NCBI GenBank assembly: GCA_023953845.1
Contig: JAMLJC010000001.1
Coordinates: 3,730,501 to 3,794,500 of the forward strand
Reading direction: 5' to 3'
Length of the DNA stretch: 64,000 nt
Source: Rhizobiaceae bacterium
Lineage (GTDB): Bacteria > Pseudomonadota > Alphaproteobacteria > Rhizobiales > Rhizobiaceae
Shown here in pieces: positions 1 to 8,902 of this stretch. Each line of letters opens with the position of its first letter. Position 1 is the first letter of the stretch. The notes beneath the pieces were generated by a model. The model did no database searches and was not told the DNA's origin. It saw only the letters and a program-made list of their open reading frames with translations. The position numbers and the translations under genes are program-made.

Positions 1-417
1 TCCCGTCAGCACCGCTATCCATCGGATCGGCGGGACTTTTTCGCCGAGAATGACGATCGACAGAACCGTGACGATGACCGGCGCGGCGAAATAGATCGTG
101 GTGAGTTCCGCGAGCTGCAAATATTTCGCCGCTGTATAGAAACAGATCCAGGCCGAGAGGATGAGGATGCTCCGCCCGACCATGGGAATGAGGATCGGAG
201 AGCGGGCGGATTCGGCGAACACCGACGGGCCGGCATAGAGCGCGCATCCCGAAAGCACGACGACGCTGCGGACCAGCATGATCTGCCAGACGTCAACGGT
301 CTCGACCAGCAGCTTGATCAACGCATCCTGGCCCGAGAACAGGAAATAGGCGAGACTCGTCAGCCAGATGCCGGTGAAGACACGATCCTGCGTGCCGGAT
401 TTGGCGATGTCTGGCAT
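1..417 (-). CDS. DMT-superfamily (EamA) permease, N-terminal part
   Basis: The minus-strand frame starts at an ATG at 417 and runs off the left edge, giving 139 residues of an unfinished protein. The translation begins MPDIAKSGTQDR and has alternating hydrophobic helices, including a segment SLAYFLFSGQDALIKLL and a segment around TTIYFAAPVIVTVLSIVILGE. This pattern, especially the helix ending in an ILGE-type motif, is typical of the first EamA repeat of drug/metabolite transporters in the inner membrane. The substrate cannot be told. The C-terminal half lies outside the window, so full length and any truncation cannot be judged. Confidence 0.8.
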   Translation of the reverse strand, partial: MPDIAKSGTQDRVFTGIWLTSLAYFLFSGQDALIKLLVETVDVWQIMLVRSVVVLSGCALYAGPSVFAESARSPILIPMVGRSILILSAWICFYTAAKYLQLAELTTIYFAAPVIVTVLSIVILGEKVPPIRWIAVLTG

Positions 418-580
418 GAAACGATCCGCTGCAGACGCGGATGCGCCGCAAGATCCGCCCTATGACATCGGTTTTCGGATTTGGACAATGTCCAGCTTGG
501 GCCAGCCCGTTGGGGCAGAGCGCCGCCGGCCCTTGGTGCAGCAAGAGCCGCGCCGTCCGTCCGGAGCGGCTCCCAAAAGG

Positions 581-1207
581 TCAGTTTGCCGCGAAGCAGT
601 AGAAGAGCCCGTCGCCGCCTGTGCTCTGGAGGGCCTCCTGGCTGCAGCCGCCTCGCGAGGTGTGAGAGGAGTTCCACGATTTGGCCGCCGCCGAATCGTC
701 CAGACCCGTGCGGTCGGAATGGCCGACGATCGCCTCGCCTTCCGCGCCGCTCATCGTCCAGTCGCCGCAGGTCTTGTCCGATCTGGTCCCGTCGGGCAGC
801 GTGCCAGTCAGGATATCGTGGCGGTTCGGCGTGTCGCCGCGGCCGTTGATGGCCTCGCCTTTTTCGTTGAGCGCCGTCTGTTTGGTCAGACCGTTTGCTT
901 CGCCATGCAGGGATGCCACGTCATCGGCGATTTTCTCCCCCTTGGCATTGTACCAGGGGCCGCTTCCGATCCTGTCTTTCGCATCTGTGTCTGACGTCGA
1001 CAGATAGGCGTGCCATGTCTTGCCGGTGACGCCGGCTGCTTCGGCCAGCGACGTGCAATGGGCGTCGGCGCCCGCGAGACCACCGAGATCGGCACCCTTG
1101 CCGAGACCGGCGCTGGTGACGAAGAAACTCATCGACGTATCCTGCGCGGCGGCGCCTGAAAGTCCGGCGGCGAGCAGGGCTGCCGACAGAATGACCTTGT
1201 ATTTCAT
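581..1207 (-). CDS. Secreted lectin-like protein (DUF1554-type)
   Basis: This 208-residue protein starts with a clear Sec signal peptide (MKYKVILSAALLAAGLSGAAAQ), so it is probably periplasmic or secreted. The mature part has conserved Cys and Trp positions (DAHCTSLAEAAG, KTWHAYLS, CGDWT, SRGGCSQEAL, GGDGLFYCFA), which I recognise from rhizobial proteins annotated as lectin, a collagen-like/C-type-lectin-like DUF1554 fold. A GGAGGAGATAG ribosome-binding site precedes the ATG. It stands alone, with a 160-bp gap to the permease and 97 bp to the SDR gene. The ligand is unknown. The family call is from memory of the sequence pattern. Confidence 0.75.
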   Translation of the reverse strand: MKYKVILSAALLAAGLSGAAAQDTSMSFFVTSAGLGKGADLGGLAGADAHCTSLAEAAGVTGKTWHAYLSTSDTDAKDRIGSGPWYNAKGEKIADDVASLHGEANGLTKQTALNEKGEAINGRGDTPNRHDILTGTLPDGTRSDKTCGDWTMSGAEGEAIVGHSDRTGLDDSAAAKSWNSSHTSRGGCSQEALQSTGGDGLFYCFAAN

Positions 1208-1304
1208 CTATCTCCTCCGTTTTCGAACCCGCCCGACAGGCCGTGACCGCGTCATACGATCGAATACAGCTTGTGACGCTTATTCAACGAAGAGATGCGC
1301 TGCT

Positions 1305-2051
1305 TTATTCCGGCATCCGATAGCTGACGAAACGATCATGCGCGGCCTGATAGATCTTGCCGGTCTCGGTCAGAGCGGGATCTGCCAGTACGAGAATTTT
1401 TCTGGCGACATCGGAAGGGTGAGGCAGCGTGTTCGGGTCCTCGCCGGGCATGGCCTGCGCGCGCATCGCGGTGCGGGTCCGTCCCGGATCGAACGCGTTG
1501 ACGCGCAACGCCATGTTCTGGGTCTCTTCCGCCCACGAGCGGGTGAGCGCTTCCACTGCAGCCTTCGAGGCGGCATAGGGTGCCCAGAACGCGCGCGCCG
1601 AATGTGCGGCGCCTGACGAAAGCGTGATGGCGCGGCCGGCATCCGAGAGCCTGAGCAACGGGTCGACCGAACGGATCAGCCGCCAGGTCGCGGTGACGTT
1701 GACCGTCATCACCTTCTCGAAGACCTTCGCCTCGACATGGCCGATCGGCGCGATGACGCCCAGCACCCCCGCGTTGGCGACCATGATGTCGAGCTTGCCC
1801 CAGCGGTCATGAATAGCGCCTCCCAGCCGGTCGATGGCCGGCATGTCGGTCAGGTCGAGCGGCACCAGCGTCGTGCCGCCGCCGCCGGCCTTGATCTCGT
1901 CGTCAAGTTCCTCGAGGCCGCCGACGGTGCGCGCGACGGCGATCACATGCGCGCCGGCTTCAGCGAGATGCTTCGCGGCGAAATAGCCGATGCCGCGCGA
2001 CGCGCCTGTAACGAGGGCGATACGGCCCGAGAGATCAGGGGGAGGGGTCAT
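1305..2051 (-). CDS. SDR family NAD(P)-dependent oxidoreductase
   Basis: A 248-residue classical short-chain dehydrogenase/reductase. The nucleotide-binding motif TGASRGIG lies at about residues 15-22, followed by the NAG motif (VANAGVLG) and an active-site pattern with Ser (LSSGAAH) and YAASK. The C-terminal half carries the usual PGRTRTAMR segment. It lies just downstream of purF on the same strand, a neighbourhood I recall from other rhizobia, but the 160-bp gap means co-transcription is uncertain. The substrate cannot be inferred from sequence. Confidence 0.88.
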   Translation of the reverse strand: MTPPPDLSGRIALVTGASRGIGYFAAKHLAEAGAHVIAVARTVGGLEELDDEIKAGGGGTTLVPLDLTDMPAIDRLGGAIHDRWGKLDIMVANAGVLGVIAPIGHVEAKVFEKVMTVNVTATWRLIRSVDPLLRLSDAGRAITLSSGAAHSARAFWAPYAASKAAVEALTRSWAEETQNMALRVNAFDPGRTRTAMRAQAMPGEDPNTLPHPSDVARKILVLADPALTETGKIYQAAHDRFVSYRMPE

Positions 2052-2213
2052 TCGCCGTGCTTCTCCTTATGACTGCCGCCCTTGCGCGCTTGCCGGCCTG
2101 TTTTCCTTGCGGCGTGCCGGGATAGAGCGAAGCAATGCCCGTGCTGCCTCTCCAACGTCCGGAAGCGGCGAGGATGACAGGCAGCTAATATGATTTCGCG
2201 CGAAGTGGAAGCG

Positions 2214-3680
2214 TCAGCCGTTGCTTGCCAGCAGCGAGAGGGTGCGCACATTGTCCGACCCCTCGAAATCGGCGAGGCGGGTCGGATATTCGCCGGTGAA
2301 GCAGGCGTCGCAATATTGCGGCTGCTCGTTGTCGCGGCGGGCTTCGCCGACCGCGCGGTAGAGGCCGTCAATAGCAAGGAAGCCGAGGGAATCGACGCGA
2401 ATGAAATCCGCCATCTCCTCCACCGACATGCGCGAGGCGAGCAGCTTGGCTTTTTCCGGCGTATCGACGCCATAGAAGCAGGAGGCGCGCGTCGGTGGCG
2501 AGGCGATGCGCATATGCACTTCCTTCGCGCCGGCGTCGCGGACCATCTGCACGATCTTCTGGCTTGTGGTGCCGCGCACGATCGAATCATCGACTAGCAC
2601 GACGCGCTTGCCCTCGATCATCTTGCGGTTGGCGTTGTGCTTGAGCTTCACGCCCATATGCCGGATCGAATCACCTGGCTGGATGAAGGTGCGGCCCACA
2701 TAATGGTTGCGGATAATGCCGAGCTCGAACGGTATGCCTGATTCCTGCGAATAGCCGATGGCCGCAGGCACTCCGGAATCCGGCACCGGCACGACGATGT
2801 CGGCGTCGACCGGGCAGTCGCGAGCGAGCTCCATGCCGATCTTCTTGCGGACGTCGTAGACGTTGCGGCCTTCGACCGATGAATCCGGACGGGCGAAATA
2901 GACATATTCGAAGATACAGAAACGCGGCTTGACCGGCTCGAACGGGAACAGGCTCTCGATACCCTTGGAAGTGACGATGACCATCTCGCCGGGCTTAAGG
3001 TCGCGCACAAAACGCGCTCCGATGATGTCGAGCGCACAGGTCTCGGAGGCCAGAATCCAGGCGCCATCGAGGTCGCCGAGCACCAGCGGCCGGATGCCGA
3101 GCGGGTCGCGGCAGCCGATCATCTTCTTGGCGGTCATGGCCACGAGGGAGAAGGCGCCCTCGACCTGCCGCACGGCGTCGATGAAACGGCTGTTGAGATC
3201 ACGCTCCTTGCTGGTCGCGACAAGATGCAGGATCGTTTCGGTGTCGGATGTCGATGAGAAGATCGCGCCTTCCTTCTGCAGCTTGCGCTGCACGGTCATG
3301 GCGTTGGTCAGATTGCCGTTGTGCGCGACCGCGAAGCCGCCCTCGGCCAGTTCCGCGAAGAAGGGCTGTATGTTGCGAAGGCCCGCACCGCCGGTGGTGG
3401 CGTAGCGCGTATGGCCGATGGCGCGGCTGCCCGGCAGGCGATCGAGCACCGTCTGCTTGGTGAAGGTATCGCCTATCAGACCGACATGGCGCTCGACATG
3501 GAATTGCGTGCCATCATAGGAAACGATGCCCGCCGCTTCCTGGCCGCGATGCTGCAAGGCGTGCAGCCCGAGCGTGACGATCGCTGCGGCATCCTGCCGC
3601 CCGAATATGCCGAACACACCGCATTCGTCGTGGAAATGATCGTCAGCTTCGGCCGAAAGCACGTCGATTGCGTCTGCCAT
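2214..3680 (-). CDS. purF: Amidophosphoribosyltransferase (purine synthesis, first step)
   Basis: This 488-residue enzyme makes 5-phosphoribosylamine from PRPP and glutamine. Residues 1-19 form a propeptide (ending HDE); the exposed Cys20 of CGVFGIFG is the expected N-terminal nucleophile of the class II glutamine amidotransferase domain. Further family marks are GHTRYATTG, AHNGNLTNA and the C-terminal PRPP-binding loop VVLVDDSIVRGTTS. It lies 58 bp downstream of cvpA in the same direction, the widespread cvpA-purF arrangement. Two other purine genes (purN, purM) are about 57 kb away in this window. Confidence 0.97.
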   Translation of the reverse strand: MADAIDVLSAEADDHFHDECGVFGIFGRQDAAAIVTLGLHALQHRGQEAAGIVSYDGTQFHVERHVGLIGDTFTKQTVLDRLPGSRAIGHTRYATTGGAGLRNIQPFFAELAEGGFAVAHNGNLTNAMTVQRKLQKEGAIFSSTSDTETILHLVATSKERDLNSRFIDAVRQVEGAFSLVAMTAKKMIGCRDPLGIRPLVLGDLDGAWILASETCALDIIGARFVRDLKPGEMVIVTSKGIESLFPFEPVKPRFCIFEYVYFARPDSSVEGRNVYDVRKKIGMELARDCPVDADIVVPVPDSGVPAAIGYSQESGIPFELGIIRNHYVGRTFIQPGDSIRHMGVKLKHNANRKMIEGKRVVLVDDSIVRGTTSQKIVQMVRDAGAKEVHMRIASPPTRASCFYGVDTPEKAKLLASRMSVEEMADFIRVDSLGFLAIDGLYRAVGEARRDNEQPQYCDACFTGEYPTRLADFEGSDNVRTLSLLASNG

Positions 3681-3738
3681 GGCTCAATCTCTCGCCCTAA
3701 AGCGGCTATATAGGGCGTCTTGCGCTAACGCGCCATGC

Positions 3739-4371
3739 TCAATTGTTTGCCGGCGCCTGCTCGGCGGGCGGCGTTGCCGCTGCGCCACCATCGGCTGGTG
3801 CGCCCTCGGTCGGCGGCTGCTCGGTTCCGGTCTCCGCAGGCACGTCTTCGGCATCGGCGCCGCTCGGCGAGAAGCGCTTCAGGATGGAATTTTCCGGGTC
3901 CTCCGGCAGCAGGCTTTGCAGATAATTGCCGACGCTCTCCAGCAGCGGCCGCGATTTGGCTTCCGTCACCCATGCGGGAGGGTTGGCTCCCACCAACCAG
4001 TTGAAGAACATGAGGCCTACCGCGACGACCAGGATGCCGCGCGCCGCGCCGTAGAGGAAGCCGAGCGTGCGGTCGAGCGCGCCGACCCGTGAGTCGATGA
4101 TGAAATCTGCGATCTTCATGGTGATGACCGTCACCACGATCAGCGCGATGACGAACACCGCCGCTGCCGACGCGACCATGGCGATCTGTTCGTTGTCGAT
4201 ATGGGGCTGCACATAGGGGAGGACGGCGGGATAGAAGAAGAAAGCCGCCGCCGCCGCCGCCGCCCAGGAGGCGATAGAGAGGATTTCGCGGGAGAAACCG
4301 CGCACCATCGCCAACATTGCCGAGACCAGGGTGAAGCCGACGAGGATTCCGTCAAGCAGGGTGATCGGCAT
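3739..4371 (-). CDS. cvpA: CvpA family membrane protein
   Basis: The protein is about 210 residues. I chose the ATG at 4371 (MPITLLDGILVGFTLVSAM) because the open frame upstream runs on antisense of radA and shows no family similarity. Four hydrophobic segments (near residues 5-25, 30-50, 65-85 and 105-125) include the CvpA pattern DRTLGFLYGAARG. The last 60 residues are Pro/Ala/Glu-rich and probably disordered in the cytoplasm. CvpA is linked to colicin V production in E. coli and, more generally, to envelope integrity. It sits between radA and purF, all on the minus strand with short gaps. Confidence 0.93.
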   Translation of the reverse strand: MPITLLDGILVGFTLVSAMLAMVRGFSREILSIASWAAAAAAAFFFYPAVLPYVQPHIDNEQIAMVASAAAVFVIALIVVTVITMKIADFIIDSRVGALDRTLGFLYGAARGILVVAVGLMFFNWLVGANPPAWVTEAKSRPLLESVGNYLQSLLPEDPENSILKRFSPSGADAEDVPAETGTEQPPTEGAPADGGAAATPPAEQAPANN

Positions 4372-4400
4372 GAATTGGGCCTCGTTCCGACAAATTCGTG

Positions 4401-5801
4401 TCAGTCTTCCGGGCGGCTGCGTCGGGAGCCGGCTATCCGCGCCACGAGGTCTGAAAGAGTGGAAGGCTGGAAAGACCGGCTGACGATCGACCCTGCCGTC
4501 TCCTCGGACCCGGCGGGCATGACGGCCTGTCCAAAACCCAGCTTTTCCGCCTCCTTCAGCCGCTGTTGCGCGTGTGCTACCGGCCTTACCGCCCCCGAAA
4601 GGCTGATTTCGCCGAAATAGACGCAATCGGCTGGCAGGGCAAGACCGGTGAGGGACGAGACCAGCGCGGCCGCCACCGCCAGATCGGCCGCCGGCTCCGA
4701 AATGCGGTAGCCGCCGGCGACGTTGAGATAGACGTCGTTGGTGGCGAATCGAACCCCGCAATGGGCTTCGAGCACCGCCAGAACCATGGAGAGCCGCGCG
4801 CCGTCCCAACCCACGACCGCCCGCCGCGGCGTGCCGAGCGGCGAGGGTGCGACAAGCGCCTGGATCTCCACCAGCACCGGCCGTGTCCCTTCCATGCCGG
4901 CGAAAACCGCCGCGCCTGGGGCCTTTGCATGCCTTTCGCCCAGAAAAAGCTCGGACGGATTGGACACCTCGCGAAGACCCTTGTCCGACATTTCGAAGAC
5001 GCCGATCTCGTCGGTCGGCCCGAAGCGGTTCTTCACCGTGCGCAGGATGCGGTAGTGGTGGCCGCCTTCGCCCTCGAAATACAGCACGCCGTCGACCATG
5101 TGCTCGACCACGCGGGGACCAGCGATCTGGCCTTCCTTGGTAACATGGCCGACCAGCACGACTGCGGAACCTGTGGATTTCGCATGGCGGATCACCGCCT
5201 GGGCCGACGCGCGCACCTGCGTGACGGTGCCCGGGGCCGAATCGGCAAGGTCGGTCCATAGCGTCTGGATCGAATCGAGAATGACCAGATCGGGCCGCTT
5301 TCCTTCCGCGAGTGTCGCCAGAATGTCCTCGACATTCGTTTCCGCAGCGAGTTCCACGGGCGCGGTGGCCGCGCCCAGCCGCTGCGCACGCAGCCTTACC
5401 TGTGCGACGGCTTCCTCGCCCGAAACGTAGACGACGCGATGCCCCTTTTGCGCTAGCGCGGCGGCCGCCTGCATCAGCAGCGTCGACTTGCCGATGCCAG
5501 GATCACCGCCGACGAGAAGCGCGGAGCCGCGCACGAATCCGCCGCCCGTCGCTCGATCGAGTTCTGCGATGCCGGAGGCGATGCGCGGCGCATCCTCGAT
5601 CGCGCCGTCGAGGCTCGCCAGCGCCACCGGTCGGCCTTTGCGCGGCGACCTGAGACCCGCCGGTCCGCCGCCGATTCCTCCGCCCGACGTGCCTTCCTCG
5701 ACGATCGTGTTCCACTCGCCGCAGGAATCGCATTTGCCCGCCCACCGCGTGGTGACCGCGCCGCAGGCCTGGCAGATGAAGGTGATGCGAGGCTTAGCCA
5801 A
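4401..5801 (-). CDS. radA: DNA repair protein RadA (branch-migration helicase)
   Basis: A 466-residue RecA paralogue that processes recombination intermediates. It has an N-terminal four-Cys zinc finger (CQACGAVTTRWAGKCDSCGEW), a Walker A motif GDPGIGKSTL near residue 100, the RadA signature KNRFGPTDE, and a C-terminal Lon-like domain. The start is a TTG at 5801, supported by a GGAGGG ribosome-binding site four bases upstream; no ATG lies near. That site is buried in a hairpin (5803-5828). The stop of dnaB lies only 45 bp upstream, so co-transcription is likely. In many rhizobia I recall an alanine racemase gene between dnaB and radA; none is here. Confidence 0.96.
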   Translation of the reverse strand: MAKPRITFICQACGAVTTRWAGKCDSCGEWNTIVEEGTSGGGIGGGPAGLRSPRKGRPVALASLDGAIEDAPRIASGIAELDRATGGGFVRGSALLVGGDPGIGKSTLLMQAAAALAQKGHRVVYVSGEEAVAQVRLRAQRLGAATAPVELAAETNVEDILATLAEGKRPDLVILDSIQTLWTDLADSAPGTVTQVRASAQAVIRHAKSTGSAVVLVGHVTKEGQIAGPRVVEHMVDGVLYFEGEGGHHYRILRTVKNRFGPTDEIGVFEMSDKGLREVSNPSELFLGERHAKAPGAAVFAGMEGTRPVLVEIQALVAPSPLGTPRRAVVGWDGARLSMVLAVLEAHCGVRFATNDVYLNVAGGYRISEPAADLAVAAALVSSLTGLALPADCVYFGEISLSGAVRPVAHAQQRLKEAEKLGFGQAVMPAGSEETAGSIVSRSFQPSTLSDLVARIAGSRRSRPED

Positions 5802-5802
5802 A

Positions 5803-5828
5803 ATTCCCTCCCTCCGAGGGAGAGGAAT
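5803..5828 (-). promoter_or_regulatory. Hairpin covering the radA ribosome-binding site
   Basis: The dnaB-radA gap can fold into a stem of ten base pairs with one bulged base and a five-base loop (5803-5812 against 5818-5828). The strand that pairs contains GGAGGG, the ribosome-binding site of the radA TTG start. Folding would therefore hide it. The same shape could also be a copy of a dispersed intergenic repeat. Pairing was worked out by eye. Confidence 0.5.
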
Positions 5829-5846
5829 CTGCGCCGACCTTGCCCA

Positions 5847-7337
5847 CTACTCGAATCGCTCCGGCAGATGGCTGTCGTCCGCCAGATCGAAGAAGCGCGT
5901 GAATTCGCCCTGGAATCCGAGCGGCACCGTGCCGGTCGGCCCGTGGCGCTGCTTGGCGATGATGATTTCCGCCTTGCCGCGGGCGTCGTTCATCTCGCCT
6001 TCCCACTTGATATATTCGTCCGAACCCGGCTTGGGCTCCTTGTTCTTGAGGTAGTATTCCTCGCGATAGACGAACAGCACCACATCCGCGTCCTGCTCGA
6101 TGGAACCCGACTCGCGCAGGTCCGAAAGCTGCGGGCGCTTGTCGTCGCGGCTCTCGACCTGACGCGAGAGCTGGGAGAGCGCGATGATCGGCACGCCCAG
6201 TTCCTTGGCCAACGCCTTCAGACCCGTGGTGATCTCGGTGATTTCCTGCACGCGGTTCTGCGATGATTTCGCGCTGGAGCCCTGCATGAGCTGCACGTAG
6301 TCGATGACAATGACGTCCAGCCCGCGCTGCCGCTTCAGCCGGCGCGCACGCGCCGCCAACTGGGCGATGGAAATTCCGCCGGTCGCATCGATGAACAGCG
6401 GCAGCTTCTGCATGGTCTGCGCGCAGCCAACCAGCAGGTCGAACTGTGCTTCGTTGATCTCGCCGCGCCGGATCTTGGACGACGGGATTTCCGTCTGTTC
6501 GGAGATGATACGGGTGGCAAGCTGCTCGGACGACATTTCGAGCGAGAAGAAGCCGACAACGCCGCCGCTCGCGGCCTTGAAAGTGCCGTCGGCCTGCGGC
6601 GCCGGCTCGTAGGCGTTGGCGATATGGAACGCCATGTTGGTGGCGAGCGATGTCTTGCCCATGCCCGGACGGCCGGCGATGATGATGAGGTCGGAGGGCT
6701 GCAGGCCGCCCATCCGCTTGTCGAGGTCGCGAAAGCCGCTGGCGATGCCCGACAGGTGGCCGTCGCGCATATAGGCGGCATTGGCCATGTCGACCGCGGT
6801 CTTCACCGCGTCGTTGAAGCTCTCGAAGCCACCATCGTAGCGGCCGGTCTCGGCGAGTTCGAAGAGCCGCCGCTCGGCGTCTTCGATCTGGTCGCGCGGC
6901 GACATGTCCACCGGCGCGTCATAGGCGATGTTGACCATGTCCTCGCCGACCGTGATCAGCGCCCGGCGCGTCGCCAGATCGTAGATGGCGCGGCCGTAAT
7001 CCATCGCGTTGATGACGGTGACCGCCTCCGCCGCGAGCCGCACGAGATAATGCGCGACCGTGATGTCGCCCAGCTTCTCGTCGGCTGGCAGGAAGGTTTT
7101 CAGCGTGATCGGCGTGGCGATCTTGCCCATACGGATAAGTTCCGCCGCCACTTCGAAAATGCGGCGGTGCAGCGGCTCGTAGAAATGCGAAGGCTTGAGG
7201 AAGTCCGAGACGCGGTAGAATGCGTCGTTGTTGACGAGAATGGCGCCGAGAAGCGCCTGTTCCGCCTCGATGTTGTTCGGCGCCTCCCTGTGAAGCGGCG
7301 CCTCCGCGACATTGAATTTCCGCGCTGCGTCAGCCAT
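5847..7337 (-). CDS. dnaB: Replicative DNA helicase DnaB
   Basis: The 496-residue hexameric helicase that unwinds DNA at the replication fork. The N-terminal domain (about residues 15-120, NIEAEQALLGAIL) is the primase-interacting helical domain. The RecA-like C-terminal domain carries Walker A (GRPGMGKTSLATNMA, near residue 220), VIVIDYVQLM (Walker B) and the LSQLSRQVESR motif. No intein interrupts it. The length is normal for the family. The 210 bp upstream to the next gene presumably hold its promoter, and radA follows closely. Confidence 0.97.
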   Translation of the reverse strand: MADAARKFNVAEAPLHREAPNNIEAEQALLGAILVNNDAFYRVSDFLKPSHFYEPLHRRIFEVAAELIRMGKIATPITLKTFLPADEKLGDITVAHYLVRLAAEAVTVINAMDYGRAIYDLATRRALITVGEDMVNIAYDAPVDMSPRDQIEDAERRLFELAETGRYDGGFESFNDAVKTAVDMANAAYMRDGHLSGIASGFRDLDKRMGGLQPSDLIIIAGRPGMGKTSLATNMAFHIANAYEPAPQADGTFKAASGGVVGFFSLEMSSEQLATRIISEQTEIPSSKIRRGEINEAQFDLLVGCAQTMQKLPLFIDATGGISIAQLAARARRLKRQRGLDVIVIDYVQLMQGSSAKSSQNRVQEITEITTGLKALAKELGVPIIALSQLSRQVESRDDKRPQLSDLRESGSIEQDADVVLFVYREEYYLKNKEPKPGSDEYIKWEGEMNDARGKAEIIIAKQRHGPTGTVPLGFQGEFTRFFDLADDSHLPERFE

Positions 7338-7547
7338 CGTCTACCCGTTCATCCCGCCTTCCGGGCTAACAGACCAACCTGTGCGCCGGTTAATTTTCGG
7401 CCCGCATTGCCCGTGATTCACAGGCTGGGGGTTTCGTCCACAGCCTGCATCTCCCGTTGCGCGATTCCGTTTGACGGCGGCCTAAAACTCTAAGCGCGCA
7501 TTGCGAACATAGCAAGAACAAACTGTCGATTCGGCGGCTGTGTTCCA

Positions 7548-8519
7548 CTAGGGCGCGGCCGTAAGCGCGTCGCCCCAGTCGGCCCGGCGGGCATCCCTGA
7601 ATAATTGTCCGTCACGTCTGGTGAAGAGACGGTCGCAGACGCTTCCGTCCGGCTGGCAGAGCTTGAGCCGTACCTGGCCGGAGCCGGCGCGCGGCGGCGC
7701 GATGACACGCGCCGGACGTCTCGCGGCTGGCGATCGGCTCGCCACCACATAGGTGAATTTCTCGTCCTCCCACGGCACGTCGGCTCGCTTCACCATTCGA
7801 TGAAGCCGCGAGCGCGCGACCTTGCGCGAGAAATGACACCAGTCCGGCGCGGTCAGCGGGCAGGGCGCCTCGTGAGGGCATGGGGCGGCAAGATGTGCGC
7901 CCGCGGCGACCAACGTATCGCGAGCTGCCAGAATCCGCCTCCAGCCGGCCGGCGTGCCCGGTTCGATGACGACGAGGCATTCTCCGGCAAGTGCCCAGAG
8001 GCGCCGGATCAACGGCGACATGGCGTTTTCGGGAAGCTCGTCCAGTACATAAGCCATGGTGACCAGATCGGCCGCAACTGCCTGCGTAAGCGGCCCGGTC
8101 GCGTCGCCGTCGAACCATTGCGTTTCAACGCCAAGGCCGTCTGCCAGCTGTTGTCCGACGGAACGTGCGTTGGAGCTCGCCTCGACCATTGTCGCCCGCA
8201 CGAGCGACGGCCAGCAATCCAGCGTTGCCCAGAGTGCGGTTCCCGGACCGGCGCCGATGTCGAGCAGGGTTCGCGGCGCGAAATCCGGCAAGGCCGTGCT
8301 GGCCATTTCGAAGCTCGTTCGTACGGCGGCGTAGGTCGCCGGCAAGCGCGTGGCGAGATACGCCTTGACCGCGAGATCGACGCCGAGATGCAGAGTGCCG
8401 TCGCGCGTTTCGGCGCGATACCGCGTCGACAGCCTGTCCGCCGCTGACTGGAGCGAGGCCAGCGGAATTCCGACCAGCATATCGTCTAGGCGGCCGCGCA
8501 GGAGTGAAGGCAGTTCCAT
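7548..8519 (-). CDS. Rsm22-type small-subunit ribosome methyltransferase-like protein
   Basis: A 323-residue protein with a SAM-binding motif LLDIGAGPGTALWA near residue 85. A Cys cluster (CPHEAPCPL followed by WCHFS) matches the metal/Fe-S-binding motif of the Rsm22 family, known from mitochondrial small-subunit assembly. Bacterial homologues are thought to act on or at the small ribosomal subunit, but the target is not established. It starts one base after the YnfA-like gene ends, so the two are probably co-transcribed. Confidence 0.85.
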   Translation of the reverse strand: MELPSLLRGRLDDMLVGIPLASLQSAADRLSTRYRAETRDGTLHLGVDLAVKAYLATRLPATYAAVRTSFEMASTALPDFAPRTLLDIGAGPGTALWATLDCWPSLVRATMVEASSNARSVGQQLADGLGVETQWFDGDATGPLTQAVAADLVTMAYVLDELPENAMSPLIRRLWALAGECLVVIEPGTPAGWRRILAARDTLVAAGAHLAAPCPHEAPCPLTAPDWCHFSRKVARSRLHRMVKRADVPWEDEKFTYVVASRSPAARRPARVIAPPRAGSGQVRLKLCQPDGSVCDRLFTRRDGQLFRDARRADWGDALTAAP

Positions 8520-8520
8520 T

Positions 8521-8844
8521 TCAGGAGCCGCGCGGTGCGGCGAAGATCACGCTCGCGCCGACAAGGCAGATCGCAGCGCCGACGAGGTCCCATCGGTCCG
8601 GCCGCAACCCTTCGACGCTCCAGAGCCATGCCAGCGATGCGACGATATAGATGCCGCCGTATGCCGCGTAGGCGCGTCCGGCCGCGTCAACCTGGACCTG
8701 CGTCAGCAACCAGGCGAACAGCATCAGCGAAAGCACGCCGGGAACGAGCCAGAGCATCGACTTGCCAAGCCGCCACCACGCCCAGAAGGCGAAACAGCCC
8801 GCGATTTCGGCCACGGCGGCCGCAATGAAAATGGCATATGTCAT
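8521..8844 (-). CDS. YnfA family (UPF0060) small membrane protein
   Basis: I chose the ATG at 8844 ([21 protein letters not shown]), giving 107 residues; the open frame extends 12 codons further without a hydrophobic start. Four transmembrane helices and the motifs [10 protein letters not shown] and YAAYGGIYI identify the UPF0060/YnfA family, a branch of the small multidrug-resistance-like fold. Some members have been reported as efflux pumps. The stop is one base from the Rsm22-type gene start, suggesting translational coupling. Confidence 0.88.
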   Translation of the reverse strand: MTYAIFIAAAVAEIAGCFAFWAWWRLGKSMLWLVPGVLSLMLFAWLLTQVQVDAAGRAYAAYGGIYIVASLAWLWSVEGLRPDRWDLVGAAICLVGASVIFAAPRGS

Positions 8845-8902
8845 GGAAGCCCCGGCCTCTGGCGGAATTTCAGGCACCATCGCGCCGGATGCAAGTCCGC
8901 GA

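Noticed and set aside
4372..5259. N-terminal 296-codon extension of the cvpA frame
   Set aside because: It runs antisense through radA and is Arg-rich; cvpA proteins begin at the ATG at 4371.
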